Assembly (NCBI GenBank): GCA_910579075.1 | Contig: CAJTSV010000014.1 | Location: forward strand, 1 to 40,063 | Direction: 5' to 3' | From: an uncultured Eubacterium sp. | GTDB taxonomy: Bacteria > Bacillota > Clostridia > Lachnospirales > Lachnospiraceae | Length of the DNA: 40,063 bases | Shown here: positions 7,338 through 14,260 of the stretch, one piece after another | Layout of the letters: each line of letters begins with the position of its first letter | How positions within the stretch are numbered: the first letter of the stretch is position 1 | The notes under the pieces: model-generated | Told to the model about the DNA's origin: nothing | Seen by the model: only the letters and a program-made list of their open reading frames with translations | Databases searched by the model: none | Position numbers and translations under genes: made by a program

Positions 7338-8661
7338 AGCGTACAGTGAGATGATGGACAGAATCGTTGTGACAGGCCAGATGCGGGAACGCATCCTGAA
7401 TCGCGTGCAGTCAGAAAATCTGGAAGGACAGCTTTCTGAAAAGACCTGCTGGCAGAAATACAGGAAGTATTTCGCGGCAGCAGCATGCCTGGCTGTGTTT
7501 GCAGCAGGAACTGTCACATGGAATTACACAAACAGCGGAGATCAGCCAGCACAGCCATCTGGCGGTGCAGCAGGAGAAAGCAGCCATGCTGGCGGCAGTA
7601 CATCCGGGGAAGAAATAACCGGAAGCGGGCTGTCCGGGGACGGCCAGTCAGAAAGCGGGCCGTTTGGTGAGAGCCAGCTGGACGCCAGTACATCGGGCAA
7701 ACATCTGTCTGGCGGTGACGTATCTTGGGATGGGCTGTCCGGCTGTGCTGAATCAAATGGCCAGTCAGATAGTGAAGCATCCGGGAAACATCCATCCAGC
7801 AGCAATTCATCTGGAAGCAGCCAGCCAGACAGCGGCCAGTCTGTAAATGAGTCAGCAGGAAGCGAAACACCGGGAAAATATCCATCTGACGACAGTATGG
7901 CCAGCAGCCAGTCAGGGAGCGGAACAACAGGCGGAGCAGCGGGAAATGGCACCACAGGCAGCAGTACAGGCGGGAGCAGCCAGCCAGGGAGCGGGGCGGC
8001 AGGAAATGGCACCACAGGCAGCGGAACAGGTGAGAGCAGCCAGCCGGGAAATGGTTCAGCCAGCAGTGGAACAGGAGGCAGCAGCACGAGCGGAGAGGAA
8101 CAGACATCAGGCGGAGCAGCAAATGGAGGCAGCGGCACAACAGGAGATGCGACAACAGGCGGAGCAGCGGGAAATGGTTCTGCAGGCAGTGGCGGTACAG
8201 GCGGGAGCGTGCAGCCAGGAAATGGTTCATCCAGTACCGGAACGGGAGGCAGCAGTACAGGCGTGGTATCTGGAAATCTGAACAGGGAAATGGCAGCCTC
8301 TGTACAGGAGCTGTCCGAGAGGACGGGAATTTCAATACAGGATATCAAAGGGCTTCCATTTCAGTCTGAGAATGTCTGTTATTATGCATATGGGCAGGAT
8401 ATGGCTGAGATTGTTTATCAGGGAGCCGGCCAGCAGGCTGTATACCGCAAATCAGCAGGAAGCGGGGATAACTCCGGGGATTACCTGCAGTATGACGAGG
8501 TAAAAAGGATGGAACTGAATGGAACGGAAATTCTGCTGAAGGGAAGTGCAGGAAGGTATGTGCTTGCAGTCTGGGAAAATGAAACGCATTCCTACTCGCT
8601 GTCCATTCCGTCCGGACAGGAGCAGCAGGAGTGGGAAGCAATGATTGCAGATATTTCCTGA
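7324..8661 (+). CDS. Membrane anti-sigma-like protein with long Ser/Gly/Thr repeat linker
   Basis: A 445-residue protein translationally coupled to the sigma factor (14-bp overlap, GGAGG at 7316-7320). Residues 1-47 form a short charged cytosolic part of the kind that binds sigma (AYSEMMDRIVVTGQMRERIL), and residues 48-66 are one membrane helix. Residues 70-314 are almost only Ser, Gly, Thr, Ala, Gln and Asn in imperfect tandem blocks such as GSSQPGSGAAGNGTTGSGTG. Residues 315-445 form a compact C-terminal domain (ELSERTGISIQDIKGLPF onward) resembling the extracellular domains found on Firmicute ECF anti-sigma proteins; I cannot name it firmly. The inferred role is to hold the sigma factor at the membrane until an external signal. 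The repeat region is prone to length variation. High confidence as a gene, moderate for the role. Confidence 0.8.
   Translation: MTLRKAYSEMMDRIVVTGQMRERILNRVQSENLEGQLSEKTCWQKYRKYFAAAACLAVFAAGTVTWNYTNSGDQPAQPSGGAAGESSHAGGSTSGEEITGSGLSGDGQSESGPFGESQLDASTSGKHLSGGDVSWDGLSGCAESNGQSDSEASGKHPSSSNSSGSSQPDSGQSVNESAGSETPGKYPSDDSMASSQSGSGTTGGAAGNGTTGSSTGGSSQPGSGAAGNGTTGSGTGESSQPGNGSASSGTGGSSTSGEEQTSGGAANGGSGTTGDATTGGAAGNGSAGSGGTGGSVQPGNGSSSTGTGGSSTGVVSGNLNREMAASVQELSERTGISIQDIKGLPFQSENVCYYAYGQDMAEIVYQGAGQQAVYRKSAGSGDNSGDYLQYDEVKRMELNGTEILLKGSAGRYVLAVWENETHSYSLSIPSGQEQQEWEAMIADIS
7531..8265 (+). repeat. Low-complexity coding repeat (Ser/Gly/Thr linker)
   Basis: Degenerate in-frame repeats built from GGCAGC, GGAGCAG, AACAGG and CAGCCAG blocks. 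The most regular part is about 7920-8260, where the unit GGAAATGG...ACAGGC...AGCAGC recurs. The composition makes both antisense frames open over most of this length. Confidence 0.8.
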
Positions 8662-8779
8662 TATTTCTGGGAAGCAGGGATTGGAGGTGTTTCCTGGTAA
8701 ATTTGGGAAGCAGCAGGAAGTATTTCCAGATATATCTGGAAAGCATGTAAACTGGAAAGCATGCAAATTGGAAAACATG
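8654..8779 (+). repeat. Array of interrupted palindromes before the serpin gene
   Basis: Three related sequences of the form TTTCC-nG-rTA...TGG-GAA lie at 8654-8673, 8690-8710 and 8723-8742. The third, TTTCCAGATATATCTGGAAA, is a perfect 20-bp palindrome. Two half-units, CTGGAAAGCATG and TTGGAAAACATG, follow. Spacing is 33-36 bp. The first copy overlaps the stop codon of the upstream gene. Possible binding sites for a regulator or RNA hairpins; nothing downstream resembles a U-run terminator. Confidence 0.6.
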
Positions 8780-8845
8780 TAGAGGATGTGTCAAAGAAAT
8801 GATGTGTAAAGAGATTTGCAGGTTCAAAAAGAAAGGGGTATTCGG

Positions 8846-10108
8846 ATGATGAAAAAAAGATTATTGGTTTTGATGCTTGTGTGTGCAGCGGTGGTGACAC
8901 CGTTTGCGGGATATGGACTGTCCGGGCAGCGTGCGGATGAAAATCTGCTGTCTGTCCAGGGAGGGAAAGGACTGCTGTCTGTCCAGGCAAAGGAAAAAAA
9001 GACGGATAACAAAACAGACATGAAATCCGTGCAGACGTTTGGCTATCAGCTGATGGAACAGTATTTATCGCAGGAAAATCCGGTTTTGTCTCCGGTATCG
9101 GCATATGTGATGCTCGGGATGGCTGGAAACGGAGCGAAGGGAGCTACGAAGAAAGAATTTGAAAAGGTGCTGGGAAGCGATATGCTGTCTGTTTCCGAAA
9201 GCATTATGAATACGCTGCCGCAGGAAAAAGAGGGTGCGCAGCTGGCGATTGCAAATTCTGCATGGATGGACAATTTGTTTACGCCGCAGAAAAAATGGCT
9301 TGGCACAGCAAAAAAGCAGTTCCAGTCGGATGTATTCCAGACAGACCTTGATACAGCTGCTGCGAAAAATAAGATTAACCAGTGGGTCAGCAATCGTACC
9401 AGTAAGCTGATTCCAAAGCTTTTAGAGGAAAAGCTGGATAAGAATACGAGGCTTGCGCTTGTAAATGCATTGTATTTTCATGCAGACTGGAAGCAGCAGT
9501 TTGCGCCAGAAGTTACAGGAGAGGCAGATTTTAAGCTGGATGACGGCACAATTGTAAAAGCGGATATGATGCATGCTACGATGTATGGGTGCGGTTATTT
9601 TAAGAATAAGAAAGCGGAAGGCGTCGTACTGCCGTATAAGGACAGCAGTTTTGCATTTGCAGCTATAAAGCCGTCAGGCGGTGAAAGCATCCGTGACTGG
9701 TATCATTCTGTTTCAGCGGCAGAGCTGGCAGCATTTGCAGCAGACAGCAAAACACAGGATGTAAAGCTGTCACTGCCTAAATTTGAGGCGCGCTGCCGGA
9801 TGAAGCTGAATAACAGCCTGAAAAAAATCGGTATCAAAAAGGCGTTTGACGCAGAAAAAGCAGATTTCTCCCTGATTGGAAAATCGAAAGAAAACCTGTA
9901 TCTGAGCTTTGTGCTGCAGGAAGCGGTAATTTCGGTAGCAGAAGAAGGGACGGAAGCAGCAGCTGCTACGATGGGAGCAATGTCCGGTTCTGGAATGCCT
10001 ATGGAAATGCCGTCTGTGGATTTTGACCGTTCTTTTTTATATATGATAGTGGATATGGAAAGCGGAGCACCATTGTTTCTGGGAATTCTGGACCAGCCGC
10101 AGGCATAA
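8846..10108 (+). CDS. Secreted serpin (serine protease inhibitor)
   Basis: A 420-residue protein with an N-terminal signal peptide (KKRLLVLMLVCAAVVTPFAG) and no clear lipobox. It spans the whole serpin fold, with landmarks SPVSAYVMLGMAGNGAKGAT, ALVNALYFHADWK, and LPKFEARCRMKLNNSLKKIG. The hinge is EEGTEAAAAT at 366-375, and the C-terminus is FLYMIVDMESGAPLFLGILD. The small-residue hinge is the mark of inhibitory serpins. Counting 17 positions from E366 puts P1 at about Ser382, so a serine protease taking small or medium residues is a plausible target. ATG 8846 has GAAAGGGG seven bases upstream; the frame extends to 8816 through a TTG without merit. Related serpins are known from gut bacteria such as Bifidobacterium and Eubacterium siraeum. 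It follows the sigma/anti-sigma pair on the same strand, suggesting shared control. Confidence 0.93.
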   Translation: MMKKRLLVLMLVCAAVVTPFAGYGLSGQRADENLLSVQGGKGLLSVQAKEKKTDNKTDMKSVQTFGYQLMEQYLSQENPVLSPVSAYVMLGMAGNGAKGATKKEFEKVLGSDMLSVSESIMNTLPQEKEGAQLAIANSAWMDNLFTPQKKWLGTAKKQFQSDVFQTDLDTAAAKNKINQWVSNRTSKLIPKLLEEKLDKNTRLALVNALYFHADWKQQFAPEVTGEADFKLDDGTIVKADMMHATMYGCGYFKNKKAEGVVLPYKDSSFAFAAIKPSGGESIRDWYHSVSAAELAAFAADSKTQDVKLSLPKFEARCRMKLNNSLKKIGIKKAFDAEKADFSLIGKSKENLYLSFVLQEAVISVAEEGTEAAAATMGAMSGSGMPMEMPSVDFDRSFLYMIVDMESGAPLFLGILDQPQA

Positions 10109-10237
10109 CATCAGAAATTCAGGAAAGCAGAATTCAAGATGCAGCATGAAAGCAGAATTTCTGAAAATGCCAGGAAAAAGGCTGGATGAAAGAATCGCGG
10201 TATTTTCAGCTGTTTTTCTGGAAATCGGAGCGGGACA

Positions 10238-10271
10238 AGAAAAATGGCCTGTGTAAAATGGCCATTTTTCT
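10238..10271 (+). terminator. Perfect hairpin downstream of the serpin gene
   Basis: AGAAAAATGGCC pairs perfectly with GGCCATTTTTCT across a ten-base loop (12-bp stem). The T-run lies inside the stem, so termination would be moderate. It is the only structure in the 298-bp stretch 10109-10406 apart from short AAAGCAGAATT repeats near 10123-10163. Confidence 0.6.
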
Positions 10272-10406
10272 GCCAGAACATGGAATAACGTTGGGTATAT
10301 TAGATATTGCTGAAACCAGTTTCAAATGGTAAAATAGGCCCTGTAAGAAAAAGGAAAGAAAATTTATAAAAACCATGCCGCATTCGTGGCAGACTGGAGG
10401 TACAGC

Positions 10407-10652
10407 ATGAAACTGACAATGTATCATATTGATAACCCGGAAAAATTTCTTGAAATTGTAAAGCAGTGCAAGGGGAGCATCGAACTGGTTTCCAAACAGG
10501 GCGACCGCCTGAACCTGAAATCCGAGCTGACAAAATATATCGCAATCAGCAAGCTTTTTTCAGACAATACATTTATTAACGATATGGAGCTGGTTGCTTC
10601 GGAACCGGAAGATATCCAGTTTCTGTTACAGTATATGATGGAAGGCAGATAA
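10407..10652 (+). CDS. Small HPr-like protein of unknown role
   Basis: An 81-residue protein starting MKLTMYHIDNPEKFLEIVKQ; GGAGG at 10396-10400 fixes the start six bases later. Its layout (short strand, helix, strand with IELVSKQGDRLNLKSELTKY, helix, strand with MELVASEPEDIQFLLQYM) resembles the open beta-sandwich of the PTS phosphocarrier HPr. I see no equivalent of the phosphorylated His15, so phosphotransfer is not supported. It is monocistronic, ending at the large hairpin downstream. The fold assignment is inference. Confidence 0.7.
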   Translation: MKLTMYHIDNPEKFLEIVKQCKGSIELVSKQGDRLNLKSELTKYIAISKLFSDNTFINDMELVASEPEDIQFLLQYMMEGR

Positions 10653-10750
10653 CCGGATAAAAAGCAAAACCGGCCGCGGACAGTTTATGAATGCTGGATG
10701 AAAAGCAGACAGTGAAATTAAGAAGCAAAGCTGTCTGCGGATGATCCTAT

Positions 10751-10857
10751 AAAAGGGGACTGTCACATTAAGAATAGCAATACAAGATATAGTTAGTTTA
10801 AATCGTCTTTTTACGATATCCTGTATATGCTTTGCTTAATGTGACAGTCCTTTTTTT
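10751..10857. repeat. 107-bp inverted-repeat hairpin between convergent genes
   Basis: GGACTGTCACATTAAG (10757-10772) is perfectly complementary to CTTAATGTGACAGTCC (10835-10850). The flanks are AAAAGG and TTTTTTT. The inside folds further (AGCAATACAAGATAT with ATATCCTGTATATGCT, and ATCG...CGAT). It lies between a plus-strand and a minus-strand gene and can terminate both. The length and nested symmetry also fit a small palindromic (MITE-like) element; no clear target duplication is seen. Confidence 0.7.
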
Positions 10858-10931
10858 GTATCTTTTATCTATGTATGGCAGTCAGTCTGAAATACAGATA
10901 TTTTGCCGAAAAGCTGCTGGCGTGCCGGGTA

Positions 10932-11540
10932 TTATGCGGCCTGTTTTTCTCCTTCCGGGAATATGATTTTAAATACGAAGAAGAAGATTATCATCGAAAC
11001 GCCGCCTGTAATAAACGTTACCAGGATGTTGTAGACCGCTGGCGATACATAGGCGGATGCAATCGGCATCCAGAGGTTGTTAAACCCGTTGCAGATTAAG
11101 GAAATCAGCACCCATGCAATAAAATACCACATTGCCTGGTAAACCGGATTGCCGTGGCTTTTGAAGGTGATATTGCGCTGGAGCGGGAAATTGATGCACT
11201 GTGCGACGAAAGAGCCTGTTTCGTAGCTGATGAAATAGCCGAGGCCGCCGCCAATCATAACTGCGCCGGAAGCATCACGCAGCACATTGTAGCCAAGCAG
11301 GCTCCAGGTAAATTCCACGCCAAACAGATTGAGTTTTTTCTGCGGCCACATGAATTCGGTTCCGGCCAGGCCTTCTCCCAGGATTCCTGGCATAAAGGTG
11401 AAAAATAAGTACTGCACAATTGTGACACCCATACTGAAAACAAAAAAATAAAATATCTGGTAGACCCATTTGGAAAGCTCCGGGTGATTTTCTTCAAAAC
11501 CCTGCCATTTCGGGCCCCACCAGTCCATAAATTGACTCAT
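10932..11540 (-). CDS. GtrA-like membrane protein
   Basis: A 202-residue protein with four predicted membrane segments (near residues 25-50, 85-110, 135-155 and 170-192). The central motif SFVAQCINFPLQRNITFKSH matches the GtrA family (usually ...NF...QR.WVF). GtrA-type proteins are thought to move lipid-linked sugars across the membrane, or to serve membrane glycosyl transfer. The start has GGGAGG eight bases upstream. Last gene of a minus-strand operon with two GH3 enzymes, which points to envelope or lipid-linked glycoside metabolism rather than simple sugar uptake. An N-terminal extension of about 20 residues (DWWGPKWQGFEENHPELSKW) precedes the first helix. Confidence 0.8.
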   Translation of the reverse strand: MSQFMDWWGPKWQGFEENHPELSKWVYQIFYFFVFSMGVTIVQYLFFTFMPGILGEGLAGTEFMWPQKKLNLFGVEFTWSLLGYNVLRDASGAVMIGGGLGYFISYETGSFVAQCINFPLQRNITFKSHGNPVYQAMWYFIAWVLISLICNGFNNLWMPIASAYVSPAVYNILVTFITGGVSMIIFFFVFKIIFPEGEKQAA

Positions 11541-11617
11541 AAACAGTTCCTCCCTGATTGCTTTAGCCTGGCTCTGCCAGCAGGCAGCATGGCCAGGACT
11601 CTGTATGATTGAAATGA

Positions 11618-11664
11618 TTCCAGCAGACAGCGGTGTATGCTTCCTGCTGGAACCAGCTGCTGGT
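11618..11664 (-). other. Intercistronic hairpins between GH3 and GtrA genes
   Basis: TTCCAGCAG (11618-11626) pairs with CTGCTGGAA (11644-11652), directly followed by the palindrome ACCAGC-T-GCTGGT. They lie in the 150-bp gap between two genes of the same operon and may set the relative level of the GtrA-like gene. No U-run is present. Confidence 0.4.
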
Positions 11665-11690
11665 CCGTGAAGTCTTGCTGTTAAGCCGTA

Positions 11691-14150
11691 TTATTTCATT
11701 TTTGCAGCTTTTTTAGCGACTTTGCGCTGCCTGAAGAATCCTGAAATAATCTGTCCAAGCCCGCCGAAGAAATGGCCGTTGACGGCTTTCATCATGCCTT
11801 CTACCATGTACTGGCTGCACATGCCGCCCGCCATTTTGCCGATGCCGCGGAATGGCATGTTGTAGATAAACATAATGTTTAAGTCCGGCTTGCCTTTTTT
11901 CATGCTCTTGTTCAGCATGCCGGTCAGGATTTTGTACAAAAGGCGTGCCACGGCACCTTTGGCATAATACATCTGGCAGATGGCATCGTTGATGTCCAGC
12001 GTTCCCTGCCAGTGCCCGTCCGGTATTTTATGGCCCAGCAGTTCCTCAAATTCCTGGTCGGAAACATGCAGGATATTGCCGGAAACATACGATGGGAGCT
12101 TGGAAAGCGGTACCGGTATAGGTGCGTCTGTGCCTGTTACCGTGATTTCCTGTGAAAGGCGGATGTCGGTACAGCTTGCGCCGATTAAAATATGGTATGT
12201 CCCGCCATCTGTTTCAAACTGGTTTGTTTTTTCATTAAAATAGCGGAATGCCTTGTCGTCCAGCGGAATGGTGACTTCTTTGGACTCGCCGGCTTTTAAA
12301 AATACTTTGGTAAATCCCTTCAGTTCTTTGACCGGGCGGTAAACCGTGCCGCTTTTTGCACTGACATACAGCTGCGCGATTTCGGCACCGTCCATGGAAC
12401 CAGTGTTTTCAATTGTAAATACGGCCTGTTTTTCGTCTGCCTTTAAATTGCTGTAGGCAAATGACGTATACGAGAGGCCGAAGCCGAATGGGAAGCGGAC
12501 TGGTTTTTTTGCGGTTTCAAAATAACGGTAGCCGACATACAGGCCTTCCCGGTATTCCGCATTGCGTTCCTTCGCCGGAAAATACGGGGCGGACGGCGTG
12601 TCCTCGTATACAAGCGGATAGGTCTCGCTCAGCTTGCCGGACGGATTGATTTTTCCGGTAATGGCATTGAGCATGGCAGATGCGCCCGCCTGGCCGTTTA
12701 AGTAGCCGTGAATGATGGCTTCGCACTTGTCTGTCCATGGCATTTCGATAGAGGAGCCTGCGGACAGGACGGCAATGACATGCGGGTTTGCTTTGGAGAC
12801 CTTTTCCAGAAGCTGCACCTGGCTTGCCGGAAGCTTCATGTGCGCGCGGTCCAGTCCTTCGGACTCGGATATTTCATCCAGGCCGATGTATAACAGCACG
12901 ACATCTGCTTTTTTGGCCAGGGCAACGGCTTCCTGCTCGAGTGCGGCGTCTGCCGGGCCGGTGCGGTGGTAGCCGGCTGCATATCCAGCCAGCTCCAGCG
13001 GGTATTTCTCAATGATGTCAAGCGTGCATTCCAGCCTGGTCGGGTTTACGACAGAGGAACCGGCGCCCTGGTAACGCGGCGTCTTTGCAAAATCACCGAT
13101 AAGGGCAGCTTTCGCTGATTTTTTCAGCGGCAGGATTCCGTTATCATTTTTTAACAGCACGATGCTCTGCTCGGCTGCTTTTCTGGCCATATGGTGGTGT
13201 GCCTTTATATCAAATGGCTTTCCTTTGACTTTGTCAACGGCATGGCGTGCTGGAAGAATGGCACAGAGCAGTTCTTCCACGCGCTGATTGACAACCTGTT
13301 CGCTGATTTTTCCGGTCTGGACTGCCTGGATTAATTCTTCATCGGAGTCGCCGCCGGTTGTCGGCATTTCCAGATGCGAGCCCGCAGCAACGCCTGCCAC
13401 ATGGTCGTTGGAGCCGCCCCAGTCGGAAACGACAAATCCGTCAAACCCCCATTCATCCCGCAGGATATTCTGTAACAGATGCTTGTTTTCATTGGCGTAT
13501 ACGCCGTTAATCCGGTTGTAGGATGACATGATGGACTTCGGATGCGCTTCTGTGACAGCAATTTCAAATCCGGTCAGGTAAATTTCACGCAGCGTGCGTT
13601 CGTCCATGACAGAATCGCTGGCCATGCGGCGCAGCTCCTGGGAATTGGCCGCAAAGTGCTTCGGACAGGCACTGACGCCTTTGGACTGGATGCCGCGCAC
13701 GTAGCTGGCTGCCATTTTGCCGGCAAGGTAAGGATCTTCGCTGAAATATTCGAAATTACGTCCGCAAAGCGGGCTGCGCTTGATGTTCAGCCCCGGGCCG
13801 AGCAGCACGCATACGTCCTGGGATGCGGCTTCCGTGCCCAGATGGGCACCGATTTCTTCTCCGAGTGCCGTGTCCCAGCTGTTGGCTATCGTCGCTGCGG
13901 TCGGATAGCAGGTCGCTGGCAGGCTGCCGTTTAAGCCAAGCTGGTCGCTGGCGCCTTCCTGCTTGCGGACGCCGTGCGGCCCGTCGGATAACGTAACGCT
14001 AGGGATGCCTTCCCGTTCTACAGAGCGGGTCTGCCAGAAATCTTTTCCAGACAGGAGATAGCATTTTTCAGGCAGTGACATCCTTTCTACAAGCTGTCTG
14101 ATGTTCTTTTTATCTTTTTTTTCTGCATGTGAAGCATTTGATGAGTTCAA
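11691..14150 (-). CDS. Glycoside hydrolase family 3 enzyme (beta-glucosidase type), cytosolic
   Basis: An 819-residue enzyme with standard GH3 order: the N-terminal TIM-barrel domain (LVERMSLPEKCYLLSGKDFW, SDGPHGVRKQEG, SPLCGRNFEYFSEDPYLAGK, CPKHFAANSQE) with nucleophile Asp243 in GFVVSDWGG; the C-terminal alpha/beta domain (SIVLLKNDNGILPL, IGLDEISESEG); a fibronectin-III-like domain near 580-670 (YVGYRYFETAKKPVRFPFG); and an unfamiliar basic tail of about 110 residues. No signal peptide is seen, so it should hydrolyse imported beta-glucosides. The frame opens at GTG 14228, inside a hairpin, but TTG 14150 has AGGAGG at the ideal distance and fits the family start. Middle gene of the operon. 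Confidence 0.92.
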   Translation of the reverse strand: MNSSNASHAEKKDKKNIRQLVERMSLPEKCYLLSGKDFWQTRSVEREGIPSVTLSDGPHGVRKQEGASDQLGLNGSLPATCYPTAATIANSWDTALGEEIGAHLGTEAASQDVCVLLGPGLNIKRSPLCGRNFEYFSEDPYLAGKMAASYVRGIQSKGVSACPKHFAANSQELRRMASDSVMDERTLREIYLTGFEIAVTEAHPKSIMSSYNRINGVYANENKHLLQNILRDEWGFDGFVVSDWGGSNDHVAGVAAGSHLEMPTTGGDSDEELIQAVQTGKISEQVVNQRVEELLCAILPARHAVDKVKGKPFDIKAHHHMARKAAEQSIVLLKNDNGILPLKKSAKAALIGDFAKTPRYQGAGSSVVNPTRLECTLDIIEKYPLELAGYAAGYHRTGPADAALEQEAVALAKKADVVLLYIGLDEISESEGLDRAHMKLPASQVQLLEKVSKANPHVIAVLSAGSSIEMPWTDKCEAIIHGYLNGQAGASAMLNAITGKINPSGKLSETYPLVYEDTPSAPYFPAKERNAEYREGLYVGYRYFETAKKPVRFPFGFGLSYTSFAYSNLKADEKQAVFTIENTGSMDGAEIAQLYVSAKSGTVYRPVKELKGFTKVFLKAGESKEVTIPLDDKAFRYFNEKTNQFETDGGTYHILIGASCTDIRLSQEITVTGTDAPIPVPLSKLPSYVSGNILHVSDQEFEELLGHKIPDGHWQGTLDINDAICQMYYAKGAVARLLYKILTGMLNKSMKKGKPDLNIMFIYNMPFRGIGKMAGGMCSQYMVEGMMKAVNGHFFGGLGQIISGFFRQRKVAKKAAKMK

Positions 14151-14203
14151 TGCGGACACCCTCCTGTTTTCATAAATGATAAATATACGTCTCTCTTTTA
14201 TGC

Positions 14204-14241
14204 GGAGCTTCTTAATATGACGGTTCACATTAAGAAGCTCC
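14204..14241 (-). other. Perfect 13-bp intercistronic stem-loop
   Basis: GGAGCTTCTTAAT pairs perfectly with ATTAAGAAGCTCC across a 12-base loop, 20 bp after the upstream GH3 gene stops. There is no U-run downstream on the minus strand, so it looks like an mRNA-processing or stability element rather than a full terminator. Confidence 0.65.
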
Positions 14242-14260
14242 TGTAAGATGAGTCTGTTAT

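Noticed and set aside
7514..8348. Two long minus-strand open frames (273 and 268 codons) across the Ser/Gly repeat region
   Set aside because: They arise from the repeat composition of the plus-strand gene. They lack ribosome sites, are Leu/Cys or Pro/Leu low-complexity, and the sense gene is coupled to the sigma factor.
12461..13934. Several plus-strand open frames opposite the cytosolic GH3 gene
   Set aside because: No ribosome sites or recognisable domains; they are antisense shadows of a well-conserved enzyme.
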